Shown here: positions 25,452-34,581 of the stretch, in pieces
Position numbering within the stretch: the stretch's first letter is position 1
Layout of the letters: every line of letters starts with the position of its first letter
NCBI GenBank assembly: GCA_019873645.1
Contig: JAIOAX010000017.1
Span: forward strand, 1 to 64,000
Direction of reading: 5' to 3'
DNA length: 64,000 nucleotides
DNA from: Chloroflexota bacterium
GTDB taxonomy: Bacteria; Chloroflexota; Anaerolineae; B4-G1; SLSP01
Program-made: the position numbers and the translations under genes
The notes under the pieces: model-generated
Seen by the model: the letters and a program-made list of their open reading frames with translations, nothing else
What the model was told of the DNA's origin: nothing
Database searches by the model: none

Positions 25452-26267
25452 ATGTTGAAACTCTCGTTTACGACCTTGGGTTGTCCCACCTGGACATTGC
25501 GCCAGATCGCAGAAAATGCGGCGGCGATGGGCTACGACGCCGTGGACTTTCGCGGGCTGCAAGATGCGCTGGACATCACGACGACACCCGAATTCACCAC
25601 CGACCTGGCGGCGACGCAACGCCTGTTCGCCGACCTCGGCGTCGCCATCTCCGGCATCGCCACCTCGGCGCGTTATGCCACCGCCGACCCCGTCGAGCGG
25701 GAGAAGCAATTCGACGAGACGCGGCGCAACATGGAGCTGGCGGCCAAACTGAATGTGCCTTTGCTGCGTGTCTTCGGCGGACGTGTGCCGGAGGGGTACA
25801 CCGTAGATTCCATCATGCCCGCATTGGTGGAGAACCTGCGTGCCATCGGCGATGAGGCGGAGGCGTTCGGGGTGACGCTGGCGCTGGAGACCCACGATGA
25901 CTGGACCGACTCGGCGGTCTTCGCGCGGTTGATGCGTGCGGTGAACCATCCTCGTGTGCGGGTGCTGTGGGATTTGCATCATCCCTTCCGCTTCAACGCC
26001 GAAGCGCCGGAGGTGACTTATGCCAACCTCGCACCGTACACCGTGAGCATTCATGTGAAAGATTCCATTTCCACGGCCGACGGCGGCTACCAATACGTCC
26101 TGCTCGGCACGGGGGATGTGCCCATCAAGCGGATGCTCGATCTACTGGTGAACGGCGGCTACGATGGTTACGCCATCCTCGAATGGGAAAAACGCTGGAT
26201 TCCCACCTTGCCGGAGCCGGAGATCGTCTTCCCGCAGTATGTCGCCAAAATGCGGGAGTGGCTATGA
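25452..26267 (+). CDS. Sugar phosphate isomerase/epimerase (xylose-isomerase-like TIM barrel)
   Basis: A 271-residue member of the AP-endonuclease-2/xylose isomerase-like TIM barrel superfamily, whose metal-dependent enzymes isomerise or epimerise keto sugars and inositols. It shows the N-terminal LSFTTLGCPTWTLRQIAENA, metal-ligand candidates Glu in LALETHDDWTDSA, Asp/His in LWDLHHPFRF, and a late Glu in YAILEWEKRW. The ATG at 25452 has GGAGG nine bases upstream; longer versions start inside the upstream spacer. Its stop overlaps the next start by four bases (ATGA), so it is translationally coupled to the hybrid regulator. The exact sugar is unknown. Confidence 0.82.
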   Translation: MLKLSFTTLGCPTWTLRQIAENAAAMGYDAVDFRGLQDALDITTTPEFTTDLAATQRLFADLGVAISGIATSARYATADPVEREKQFDETRRNMELAAKLNVPLLRVFGGRVPEGYTVDSIMPALVENLRAIGDEAEAFGVTLALETHDDWTDSAVFARLMRAVNHPRVRVLWDLHHPFRFNAEAPEVTYANLAPYTVSIHVKDSISTADGGYQYVLLGTGDVPIKRMLDLLVNGGYDGYAILEWEKRWIPTLPEPEIVFPQYVAKMREWL

Positions 26268-29200
26268 CACACACTTTGCGTATCGGCGTGGCGATAGACT
26301 CGCATGACCCTTACTGGGCCCAGGTCAGGGAGGCGGCTTATGCCCAGGCCCAGGCTCTTTCTCTCGATCTGGTTTCCATCAACCTGGTGGATTACCCGGA
26401 AACCCTGGTCGAAGATGAACAAATTGCCCTGCTGGAAGAACTGTTGGCCCTGGAGCTGGACGCGCTCATTGCCCGGACGTTGCCGGAAGACTTGATCTAT
26501 CGCATCCTGCAACTCGGCATGCCGTTGGTCTTGCTGCGTGAGACGGAGTCGCGCCACCCGTTTTTGACATCACCTCTAGGTTTGTACGAGGCCGTGCAGA
26601 TAGGGGGACGTTATCTCGCCGCAAAACTGGCCGGGCAAGGGCGGCCTATGGTGCTGGCTATTGGTACCGAGGGGTATATCGGCTGGCGCTATGATGAGGT
26701 ACGCTGGATAAGGGGGGTGCGTGAGCCACTTCAAGATTGTCCTGGGGCTAACATTGTGCACATCCCCTGTTTGTGGCGCGACGAATACGAGCCGGCCTAC
26801 AGGCAGATTTACAGGATGATGCCGCAGATCGAGGGCGCGCCGGCCGCAATTCTGGGACTGTCCGATATGCTGGCCCTGGCCGGACGAGATGCTGCCGGCG
26901 CGTTGGGGCGGTTAAACGGGGATACGTTGGTGGTCGGCATCGGCGCATCGCCGCAGGCCCTGGCGGCGATTGCTGCCAGCGCGATGAGTGCGACGGTGGA
27001 AATCCGCGCCGATGCACTGGGCAAAAAGGCCGTCGAACTGGCTTATCGGGCCATGCAGGGGCAACCCTTGCCGGCGCACTTTGAATATGAGACCCGGCTG
27101 GTCACATCTGAAAATGTCGCCGAGGTTGCGGCCCAGAAATTGACAGCGATTGCCAATCTGTACGATAACATGATGCTTTCCCGACGCCAACAACAGCAAC
27201 AACTGTTGACACAGTTGGAGACCAGCCTGGAAATCAGCCGACGGGTGGGTTCGCTTTTGACTTATCAGCAATTGTCGCAAGAAATTGCCGATCTGATCCG
27301 TACCAATTATGGCTATGACCGCGTTCAAATCTTTCGCTGGTTGGAACAGGAACAACTGCTGGTGTTAGATCGTCCTGACCGACAAGGGATGAGCATCCCT
27401 TTAACCGGATCCGGTGTTTTGGGACAGGCATTGATGCGCAATGAACCCATCTTTATCCCCGATACCCATCACAGTCCGCGTTTTCTGCCCGATGCCCATT
27501 GGCCGGATACCCGTGCGCGCGTGGTTCTCCCTATCCGGCTGGGGGGCAAGGTCTGGGGGGTGCTGGACCTGCACAGCCAAAAGACGGCGGTACGCACCCG
27601 TCAGGAATTGATCGGGTTACAGTCTCTGGCCGATCAGTTGGGCACGGCGCTGAGCAATGCTGCGCTCTATGAAGAGGCTTTGCAAGCACGCACGGCTGCC
27701 GAGAAGGCCGATCAGCTCAAAACGCGCTTGCTGGCGAATGTGAGCCACGAACTACGTACGCCCCTGAATACAATTCTGGGTTTTACCAGTGCCGTGCTGG
27801 CTGCTGTTGCCTCCGACGGGGGGAGTCTTGGCGGGGATGCGCTAACCGATCTGCAACATATCTATCACAGCGCTGAACATCTGTTGCGTGTCATCAATGA
27901 CCTGCTTGATTTGTCGCGGGCCGAAATTGACGAACTGGACCTGCATTTGGAATTTATCGAGCCGCGCGCATTTCTGGAAGATGTGTTCCACAGCATCGCC
28001 GCTACGGTCGCCTCATCCGGCGACGTGGCATGGCGACTGCAACTTCCTGAACGTTTGCCTATCCTTCAAGTGGATCCGGTGCGATTGCGCCAAATTCTTT
28101 TGAACCTGTTAAGCAATTCCAAGAAGTTCACCGAAAGAGGGCAAATTGTCCTGGGGGCGGAAGTCGCACCGCCGCACCTGCACATCTGGGTCCAGGACAC
28201 GGGAATCGGCATCCCGGCAGATTGGCAACAGCGCATCTTTGAGCCTTTCGCCACGGCGGAGCACATACGTCGGCGCAAGGAGGGGATCGGGTTGGGGCTG
28301 TCCATCACCCGACGGCTGGTCGCTTTGCATCGGGGTTCGATGACGCTGGAGAGCCAGGAAGGGCAGGGCAGCACCTTTCACATTTACCTGCCGTTGCCGA
28401 GTCTGGGCGAACAGCCGGCCTCCTCCGTTTCGGCAGCGGTTGAGCCGGTGTTGTTGTTGATTTCAGCGCAGGGAGAACCGGCGGAGGAAATCCGCGCCTT
28501 TAGCCAACGGCAGGGATTGGAGATCCGGCGCGTGCCGGCAGGCGAATTGAGCGACGCGGAACTGGCACAGATGCGGCCGGCGGTGCTGGCCTGGGACCTG
28601 GCAAATGTTACCTCGGATGATTGGGGGATCGTGCAGCAACTGCGGCGGTATCCACAACTATGTCAAGTGCCTTTTGTCCTGTATGGGCGGGCGCACGGTG
28701 GGGAAGCCGGCCTGGCGTTGGGGATAACCGACATCGTTACCAAGCCGGTCAGTGGCGAGACGCTGATCGAAGTGCTCAACGCTTTGTGTCCTTTTTCCCC
28801 TGGCGGTCCCATCCTCATCGTGGATGATGATCCACAGGCGTGCCGTCTTTACCGGGACATTGTGCAGAAGGGGCTGCCCAATTATCCCGTTCGCACCGCT
28901 GCTGATGGCATGGCAGCCCTGGCGTGTATGGCTGAAGAAGTCCCCTGTTTGGTGATCCTGGATTTGATGATGCCGGAGGTAGACGGGTTTGAAGTGCTCG
29001 AACGTATGCGCGCTGCACCGGCGACGCGCCGTGTGCCGGTGCTGGTTCTCAGTGGGCGGATGCTGACGCTTGAGGACATCAAACGTCTGGAAAAACACGC
29101 GCTGGTTACAGTGCAAAGCAAGGATATCCTCTCTGAAGCGGAAACTACCGCAACATTACAGCGTCTGCTCGCGGCTCCCGAGGTGCTCCCGCCGTACACC

Positions 29201-29518
29201 AGCGTCCTGGTGAAACGCATCCTGGCCTACTTGCATCAGAACTACGACCATCCTATTTCACGCCGGGAGGTCGCCGAGGCCGTGGGGGTGAGTGAAAATC
29301 ACCTGACACGCATCTTCGGGCGGGAATTGGGGCTTTCGCCCTGGGACTATTTGAATCGTTATCGGGTCAAGCAGGCCAAAGAATTGCTGCTATGCACCAA
29401 CAACAGTGTAGCTTCTATCGCGCTGCAAGTCGGTTTTGAGGACCCGGCCTATTTCAGCCGTGTGTTTCGTAAGCAAGTCGGCATATCCCCCACACTGTTC
29501 CGCCAGAAAGCTTCCTGA
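26264..29518 (+). CDS. Sugar-binding-domain / GAF / histidine kinase / receivers / AraC-type hybrid regulator
   Basis: A 1084-residue soluble one-piece signalling protein. Rough order: periplasmic-binding/LacI-like sensor (1-300, LRIGVAIDSHDPYWAQVREA, IGTEGYIGWRYDEVRW); GAF (330-480); HisKA with His in NVSHELRTPLN near 494; HATPase (VQDTGIGIP, GIGLGLSITRR); a degenerate receiver lacking the acidic pair (740-855); and a full receiver (ILIVDDDPQACR, phospho-Asp in VILDLMMPEVDGF near 900). It ends in an AraC double helix-turn-helix (VAEAVGVSENHLTRIFGREL; VASIALQVGFEDPAYFSRVF). There is no membrane segment, so the sensor should bind an intracellular sugar. This resembles E. coli XylR (binding domain plus AraC) with a complete phosphorelay inserted. 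It overlaps the isomerase gene by four bases. Likely target: the neighbouring sugar genes. Confidence 0.88.
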   Translation: MTHTLRIGVAIDSHDPYWAQVREAAYAQAQALSLDLVSINLVDYPETLVEDEQIALLEELLALELDALIARTLPEDLIYRILQLGMPLVLLRETESRHPFLTSPLGLYEAVQIGGRYLAAKLAGQGRPMVLAIGTEGYIGWRYDEVRWIRGVREPLQDCPGANIVHIPCLWRDEYEPAYRQIYRMMPQIEGAPAAILGLSDMLALAGRDAAGALGRLNGDTLVVGIGASPQALAAIAASAMSATVEIRADALGKKAVELAYRAMQGQPLPAHFEYETRLVTSENVAEVAAQKLTAIANLYDNMMLSRRQQQQQLLTQLETSLEISRRVGSLLTYQQLSQEIADLIRTNYGYDRVQIFRWLEQEQLLVLDRPDRQGMSIPLTGSGVLGQALMRNEPIFIPDTHHSPRFLPDAHWPDTRARVVLPIRLGGKVWGVLDLHSQKTAVRTRQELIGLQSLADQLGTALSNAALYEEALQARTAAEKADQLKTRLLANVSHELRTPLNTILGFTSAVLAAVASDGGSLGGDALTDLQHIYHSAEHLLRVINDLLDLSRAEIDELDLHLEFIEPRAFLEDVFHSIAATVASSGDVAWRLQLPERLPILQVDPVRLRQILLNLLSNSKKFTERGQIVLGAEVAPPHLHIWVQDTGIGIPADWQQRIFEPFATAEHIRRRKEGIGLGLSITRRLVALHRGSMTLESQEGQGSTFHIYLPLPSLGEQPASSVSAAVEPVLLLISAQGEPAEEIRAFSQRQGLEIRRVPAGELSDAELAQMRPAVLAWDLANVTSDDWGIVQQLRRYPQLCQVPFVLYGRAHGGEAGLALGITDIVTKPVSGETLIEVLNALCPFSPGGPILIVDDDPQACRLYRDIVQKGLPNYPVRTAADGMAALACMAEEVPCLVILDLMMPEVDGFEVLERMRAAPATRRVPVLVLSGRMLTLEDIKRLEKHALVTVQSKDILSEAETTATLQRLLAAPEVLPPYTSVLVKRILAYLHQNYDHPISRREVAEAVGVSENHLTRIFGRELGLSPWDYLNRYRVKQAKELLLCTNNSVASIALQVGFEDPAYFSRVFRKQVGISPTLFRQKAS

Positions 29519-29525
29519 AGTAGAC

Positions 29526-29577
29526 AGTAGACGGTAGACAGGGGTGTTCCCCGTCTACCGTCTACTTATTCTTTTTG
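29526..29577 (+). terminator. Terminator hairpin after the hybrid regulator
   Basis: A stem of AGTAGACGGTAGAC plus GGGG pairs with CCCC plus GTCTACCGTCTACT over a TGTT loop, then TATTCTTTTTG. Confidence 0.75.
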
Positions 29578-29580
29578 TCC

Positions 29581-29622
29581 AAGAGGACGGTGTTATTTTC
29601 CAAGCCCCCGTCCTCTTTTTTT
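29581..29622 (+). terminator. Second terminator-like hairpin
   Basis: AAGAGGACGG pairs with CCGTCCTCTT and is followed by a T run. TATAAT at 29625-29630 could be a -10 box for the binding-protein gene. Confidence 0.6.
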
Positions 29623-29697
29623 ACTATAATGGATGTAATTGTACAAGAGACGTATGCTATTTTTCGGCAAACTTTTTCTAAAAGGGTGGGGAGGCAA

Positions 29698-29736
29698 AGG
29701 GGGGATTTTGGGCGGCGAAGCCGCCCAAAATCCCCT
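29698..29736. repeat. Single-hairpin copy of the dispersed element, copy 3
   Basis: It keeps only the AGGGGGATTTT...GGCGAAGCC hairpin seen at 52-90 and 22534-22572. The remaining 29740-29890 leader has no gene but ends in GACTAAGGAACTCAGGACTATC-type low-complexity sequence. Confidence 0.75.
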
Positions 29737-29904
29737 ATGAAAAAATCTTTCCACTTCTCTCACATACAAGAGAGTGTGAGCAAGAGGTAAGGTGAGTCGT
29801 GTATTTTTGAAGGAGGTGAGCAGTTTATACAAGATCCCCAAATGACCATATGGCAACCAGACTAAGGAACTCAGGACTATCAGACTATTTCAAGGAGGAT
29901 TGAC

Positions 29905-31002
29905 ATGAAGGATGTATTTAGCCGACGGGATTTCTTGCGCGCTACTGCCGTGGCCGCAGCAGGTGGGTTTCTCGCGGGATGCGGTGTCGGCCCTAAAACG
30001 ACCCCCACAGTAGCGGCGACAACGGCGGCGCCGGCAGCGGCAACGCAGGCGGCGACCGAAGCGGCGACCAAGGCGCCGTCCAAGCTGGCGGGAATTGGCG
30101 AAGGGGTCAAGATTGTCTTCTTCCCTGGAGGCCCTCCGGGCTGCCCCTTTGGCACTGTAGTTTACAACGGAGCCGTGGCTGCCGCAGCGGATACCGGCGC
30201 CGAGGTCTCCTATATGTTCTCGGACTGGAACACCGAAAAGATGATCACCCAGTTCAAGGAGGCTATGGCGACCAACCCCGATGGTATCGCTGTGATGGGC
30301 CACCCCGGCGAAGACGCCTTTGAGGGGCCGATTGACGAGGCGTTCAGCAAGGGGATCATCGTCACCAGCCAGAACACCACCCTGCCCCGCATCGAGGCCA
30401 AATACAAAGGCATGGGCTTTGGCTATGTGGGCCAGGAACTGTATGAGTCCGGCTACCTGCTGGGGCAGGAGGCTGTTAAGCGTTCGGGACTGGGACCCGG
30501 CACCAAGGCGATGGTGTGGGGCTTGCTCTCGCAGCCGACGCGCGGTCTGCGCACCAAGGGCGTCATTGATGCGTTGGAGAAGGCCGGCTTCAAGGTGGAT
30601 TACCTTGAGATTGACGACGCCACGAATGCCGATCCGGCTGCCGGTACGGCGGTGTTCAGCGGCTATGTCTCGGCCAACCCCGATGTCAAGCTGGTCTGCA
30701 CCGATCACGGCGGGCTGACCTCAACCCTGGAGACGTATCTGACGGCGGCGGGCAAGGGGCCGGGCGATATCTACGGTATCGGCTTTGACCTCTCCGCGGC
30801 CACGGTGGCGGCCATCCGCGGCGGGTGGACCGACCTGGTTCTCGACCAACAGCCTTTCTTGCAGGGGTATCTGCCCATTGTGCAAATCTGCCTGACCAAG
30901 AAATTCCTGTTCTCCGGCCTGCACATTGATACCGGCTCCGGTTTTGCCCACAAGGACAACATTGACAAACTGGCGCCGCTGGCGGAAAAGCAAATCCGCT
31001 AA
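29905..31002 (+). CDS. Sugar ABC transporter substrate-binding lipoprotein (ribose type)
   Basis: A 365-residue extracytoplasmic binding protein. The N-terminus has a twin-arginine-like SRRDFLRATAV followed by a lipobox ending LAGC, so it is probably a Tat- or Sec-exported lipoprotein. A Thr/Ala-rich tether (about residues 30-55) precedes the periplasmic-binding domain (KIVFFPGGPPGCPFGTVVYN; MATNPDGIAVMGHPGEDAFE; GDIYGIGFDLSAATVAAIRG; DLVLDQQPFLQGYLPIVQ). These fit the CUT2 (ribose/galactose) class. AAGGAGG lies six bases before the ATG. The ATPase and permease genes follow, but only after a 700-bp gap with its own promoter and a repeat array. Confidence 0.9.
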   Translation: MKDVFSRRDFLRATAVAAAGGFLAGCGVGPKTTPTVAATTAAPAAATQAATEAATKAPSKLAGIGEGVKIVFFPGGPPGCPFGTVVYNGAVAAAADTGAEVSYMFSDWNTEKMITQFKEAMATNPDGIAVMGHPGEDAFEGPIDEAFSKGIIVTSQNTTLPRIEAKYKGMGFGYVGQELYESGYLLGQEAVKRSGLGPGTKAMVWGLLSQPTRGLRTKGVIDALEKAGFKVDYLEIDDATNADPAAGTAVFSGYVSANPDVKLVCTDHGGLTSTLETYLTAAGKGPGDIYGIGFDLSAATVAAIRGGWTDLVLDQQPFLQGYLPIVQICLTKKFLFSGLHIDTGSGFAHKDNIDKLAPLAEKQIR

Positions 31003-31160
31003 TCCTGCCTGTAGGCCGCCGGGAATTTTCGGGATTGAATGAAGATTCTAACCGCGAATCACGTGGATTTTCGCTAACTCTTTTGCGGAAGATTCGCGTG
31101 GTTTGGCGAGGTTGGCGGTTTTCTAAAGGGGTGGGGGATGGGGCAAACGGTATAGCATCG

Positions 31161-31189
31161 TTGACGGCTATGCCGTTTGCTCCTATAAT
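31161..31189 (+). promoter_or_regulatory. Promoter upstream of the 78-bp array
   Basis: TTGACG, 17 bases, TATAAT. An imperfect palindrome (GCAAACGGTATAGC/GCTATGCCGTTTGC) overlaps the -35 region and spacer and could bind a regulator. Transcription would run through the whole repeat array into the ATPase gene. Confidence 0.65.
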
Positions 31190-31215
31190 AGGCACAGTTT
31201 TGATTGAATTCAGGC

Positions 31216-31671
31216 AGCGGTGAATGTAGCGCAAGCTGACAGCTTGCGTTAGCTGTTAGCTTGCGGCAGAGGCAAACTGACAGTTTGCTTTACAGCGGTG
31301 AATGTAGCGCAAGCTGACAGCTTGCGTTAGCTGTTAGCTTGCGGCAGAGGCAAACTGACAGTTTGCTTTACAGCGGTGAATGTAGCGCAAGCTGACAGCT
31401 TGCGTTAGCTGTTAGCTTGCGGCAGAGGCAAACTGACAGTTTGCTTTACAGCGGTGAATGTAGCGCAAGCTGACAGCTTGCGTTAGCTGTTAGCTTGCGG
31501 CAGAGGCAAACTGACGGTTTGCTTTACCTCGGTGAATGTAGCGCAAGCTGACAGCTTGCGTTAGCTGTTAGCTTGCGGCAGAGGCAAACTGACAGTTTGC
31601 TTTACAGCGGTGAATGTAGCGCAAGCTGACAGCTTGCGTTAGCTGTTAGCTTGCGGCAGAGGCAAACGTTC
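31216..31671 (+). repeat. 78-bp tandem array in the ABC-operon leader
   Basis: Units start at 31221, 31299, 31377, 31455, 31533 and 31611; the sixth is cut off in GAGGCAAAC. Each unit holds the palindrome GTAGCGCAAGCTG/CAGCTTGCG, a TTAGCTGTTAGC motif and CAAACTGACAGTTTG. Only a couple of bases differ, in the fifth unit. The remainder of 31003-31215 holds no gene. Confidence 0.92.
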
Positions 31672-31697
31672 AAACGATTTTTCAGGGGGAAGGGTCA

Positions 31698-32459
31698 ATG
31701 GAATATATATTGGAAATGCGCAATATCTCCAAATCCTTTGGGGAAGTGCAGGCGCTGCGCAACGTCAACTTTGCCATCGCTCCGGGCGAAGTCGTGGGCC
31801 TGCTAGGTGACAACGGCGCCGGGAAATCCACCCTGATTAAGATTGTGACCGGCTACCATCACCCTGACCCCGACGGCGGTGAGATTTACTTCAAGGGGCG
31901 CAAGGTCGAGAATCTTTCTGTCTCCGAAGCCCGTAAACTCGGCATTGAGACCGTGTATCAAGAACGGGCGCTCGCCGACCTGCAAACGTTGTGGCGCAAC
32001 ATCTTCATGGGACGCGAATTGACCCGTTTTCTGGGTTTCATTGACGTAACCAAAATGCGGCGCGAGACCGAAAAATTGATGCGCGGCTCTATGGGGTTCA
32101 CCTCATCGGCCGTGGCACCCGATTCGGTCGTCAAGACCTTTTCGGGCGGCGAGAAACAAGGCGTGGCGATTGTGCGCGCCTTGTATTTCGATGCGGAATT
32201 GATTATTCTGGACGAGCCGACGATGGGCTTGTCTTTGTCGGAAACGAAGAAGTTGTTGGAGTTTGTGCGCGGCATCAAAGAAGCCGGCAAATCGTGCATC
32301 TTCATTGATCATAATGTCTTCCACGTGTATTCGGTCGCGGATCGTGTGGTGGTGCTGGATCGGGGGATGATCGCCGGTGAGTTTATGACCAAAGACATCA
32401 CCCTGGAGCAACTGATGGACAAGATGTATCGGGTAGCCCAGACCGGGCATCTGGAATGA
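31698..32459 (+). CDS. Sugar ABC transporter ATP-binding protein (single-domain CUT2 type)
   Basis: The energising subunit of the sugar importer, 253 residues. Walker A is GDNGAGKSTLIKI, the Q-loop is VYQERALADL, the signature is FSGGEKQGVAIVRAL, Walker B is LIILDEPTMGLS, and the switch His lies in FIDHNVFH. It has one nucleotide-binding domain, as in FrcA, rather than the fused pair of RbsA. The start follows CAGGGGGAAGGG. It lies directly after the repeat array; the permease gene follows after 52 bp. Confidence 0.92.
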   Translation: MEYILEMRNISKSFGEVQALRNVNFAIAPGEVVGLLGDNGAGKSTLIKIVTGYHHPDPDGGEIYFKGRKVENLSVSEARKLGIETVYQERALADLQTLWRNIFMGRELTRFLGFIDVTKMRRETEKLMRGSMGFTSSAVAPDSVVKTFSGGEKQGVAIVRALYFDAELIILDEPTMGLSLSETKKLLEFVRGIKEAGKSCIFIDHNVFHVYSVADRVVVLDRGMIAGEFMTKDITLEQLMDKMYRVAQTGHLE

Positions 32460-32511
32460 TATTTTGAACCACAGAGGACACAGAGAAAAATCACGTTTTC
32501 GAGGAGATAAA

Positions 32512-33561
32512 ATGACCATTACGGCAAACCAAACCGAAGCCTCCACCCCTAAGCCTTTGTGGCGTAGCCGCATTGGTAAAATCGCCCGTCAGTATGGGTT
32601 GCAAATCGGTATCACGTGCGTCCTGCTGGTTATTTGGGGCCTCTTTGTCCTGGGCGCGCCGGAGACATTCTTGCAGTCCAACATCTACGCAGCCTACATG
32701 TCCACGATCCCCTTCTTTGCGGTGATTGCTTTGCCCCTGACTTTGATCGTGATCGCGGGCGAAATGGACCTGTCGTTCCCCTCCGTGATGGGGGTGGGGA
32801 TGGTGGCATTCACCAATGTCTGGCTGCTCACCGGACGTGTCGGTCTGGCCTTCATCGCCAGTTTGCTCGCCGGCGCCGTGGTGGGCTTCCTTAACGGTGT
32901 GATCGTGGTCAAGTTGAAAATCCCCTCGCTGGTGGCGACGGTGGGCACGCAGTTCTTCTGGCGCGGCTTTGTCCTGGTCGTGACCAACGCCGGCGGCGTT
33001 TCACTGGTGCCGCTCAAGCAAGCCCCGTTGCGGCAGGCGTTGGTGGGCAGACTTGGCGGCTATTTGCCGGCGCAGATGCTCTGGGCAATTGTGGTGGCGC
33101 TCCTGGTCTGGGTTTTCTTGAACCGTCACAAATTCGGTGCCCATGTTTATCTTATCGGAGATAATGTGGAAAGTGCCAGGCTGATGGGTGTCAATGTGGA
33201 TCGGACCCGCATGATCAATTTTGCCATTCTCGGCATGGCAGCGGCGTTTGGAGGCGTCCTCTCCAGTTTGGAGCAATCTTACTTCTGGGTCTCTTTGGGG
33301 GACGGTTATCTGCTGAAGACGATGGCTTCGGTCTTCCTGGGAGGCACCTCAGTTTACGGCGGCGTGGGGACGGTGTACGGGACATTTATCGGCTGCCTGA
33401 TCATTGGCGCGATTGAGGCCGGGATTGTCGCCGTTGGCAAGATCGAACTTTTCGGTCTGGTCATCAAACTGTCGGGCTTCTGGACCCAGTTGATTTACGG
33501 CTTAATTATTGTCATTTCCGTGTCACTGCAAAACATTCTGAGTAGAAGATTGGCGCGTTGA
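32512..33561 (+). CDS. Sugar ABC transporter permease (RbsC/FrcB type)
   Basis: A 349-residue inner-membrane permease with eight to ten hydrophobic segments, beginning with ITCVLLVIWGLFVLGAP. Family motifs include IVIAGEMDLSFPSVMGVG, LNGVIVVKLKIPSLVATVGT, and the cytoplasmic YLIGDNVESARLMGVNVDR that contacts the ATPase. The ATG at 32512 is preceded by GAGGAGATAAA; upstream TTG codons fall in an ACCACAGAGGACACAGAG repeat fragment and are unlikely starts. It pairs with the preceding ATPase and the binding protein at 29905. Confidence 0.92.
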   Translation: MTITANQTEASTPKPLWRSRIGKIARQYGLQIGITCVLLVIWGLFVLGAPETFLQSNIYAAYMSTIPFFAVIALPLTLIVIAGEMDLSFPSVMGVGMVAFTNVWLLTGRVGLAFIASLLAGAVVGFLNGVIVVKLKIPSLVATVGTQFFWRGFVLVVTNAGGVSLVPLKQAPLRQALVGRLGGYLPAQMLWAIVVALLVWVFLNRHKFGAHVYLIGDNVESARLMGVNVDRTRMINFAILGMAAAFGGVLSSLEQSYFWVSLGDGYLLKTMASVFLGGTSVYGGVGTVYGTFIGCLIIGAIEAGIVAVGKIELFGLVIKLSGFWTQLIYGLIIVISVSLQNILSRRLAR

Positions 33562-33599
33562 TGTAGCCGGCTCAAGGTGTTGAGTCAATCATACTACCC

Positions 33600-34478
33600 A
33601 TGGAGACCGTTCTTAAGGGCAGGAAAAGCACTGTCCGTATTGTGCCCGATGGCCCTACCGTACTTATCGGGCGACGGACCAACCGTACAATGCGTCGGCG
33701 GGTGGTGGGTGAGCCGGCGACAAGCTATATCGAGATCGTTCGGAACGAGGCCCTGGCTCAGGTGGCGGCCGGGGCCGATGTTGTCAATATCTGCGTAGAT
33801 ACCCCAGACCTGGACCAGGTCATCGCCTTACCCCGATTGCTTGAGGCGGTGCAAGAAACCGTCGAAGTGCCCCTCAGCATCGAAACCCAACACCCCGGCG
33901 CGCTGGCTGCGGCGCTCGCCGTTTGCCGCGGCAAACCGTTGATCAATGCCGTCAACGGTACCGAAAAGTGTTTGGATGAGGTATTGCCTCTGGTTGTCAA
34001 ACATAACGCCGTCATCATCGGCTGTTGCATGGATGAGGACGGCATCCCCGCCGATCCTTACAAGCGGTTGGAAATTGCCGGCCGGATTGTGTCTTACGCG
34101 AAAGCCCTGGGTATTCCTGACGAAGATATCCTGATCAACTGTCTCATGCAGACCGTCGAAGTGAACGCCCGCGCGGCATTGACGACGTTGGAGACGATTC
34201 GCCTGGTGCGCGACGAATTGGGGTGCAATATGACCCTGGATGTCAGCAGCATCTCGTCCGAATTGCCCAACCGTGCATCGCTATATCAGGCACTTTTACC
34301 GGTGGTGATCGCGGAAGGCGTCAATGCTCCGATTGTGGATGTCGCACGCGACCGGCAGACGATTCTGGCGCTGGATGTGTTGCTGGGGCGCGATGAATCG
34401 GCCACGCGCTACATCAAATATTACCACTACATCCGTAGCGGCATGCGGAGCCTGATTGATTGGGAACTGGTGGGATAG
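33600..34478 (+). CDS. Pterin-binding (dihydropteroate synthase-like) methyltransferase-type protein
   Basis: A 292-residue TIM-barrel protein of the pterin-binding family that includes methyltetrahydrofolate:corrinoid methyltransferases (AcsE, MetH domain). Supporting segments are VLIGRRTNRTMRRRV (position of the family IGERIN motif), AGADVVNICVD, SIETQHPGALAAAL, KPLINAVNGTEKCLDEVLP with the conserved Asn, VIIGCCMDEDGIPADP, and DEDILINCLM. No corrinoid-binding domain or partner methyltransferase is adjacent. It follows the permease by 38 bp, with only a weak ribosome binding site. Its location suggests a C1 or demethylation step linked to the imported compound, but this is an inference; true folate synthesis is unlikely. 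Confidence 0.75.
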   Translation: METVLKGRKSTVRIVPDGPTVLIGRRTNRTMRRRVVGEPATSYIEIVRNEALAQVAAGADVVNICVDTPDLDQVIALPRLLEAVQETVEVPLSIETQHPGALAAALAVCRGKPLINAVNGTEKCLDEVLPLVVKHNAVIIGCCMDEDGIPADPYKRLEIAGRIVSYAKALGIPDEDILINCLMQTVEVNARAALTTLETIRLVRDELGCNMTLDVSSISSELPNRASLYQALLPVVIAEGVNAPIVDVARDRQTILALDVLLGRDESATRYIKYYHYIRSGMRSLIDWELVG

Positions 34479-34581
34479 AGATGTGCCGGGTGCATTGGGC
34501 AGGCAGGATGGTGTCTTTGAACTACTCTGACGCATCCCCCGCCGCGGCGCTTCGAGGACTGCGTCGCCACGCGTTGACCGT

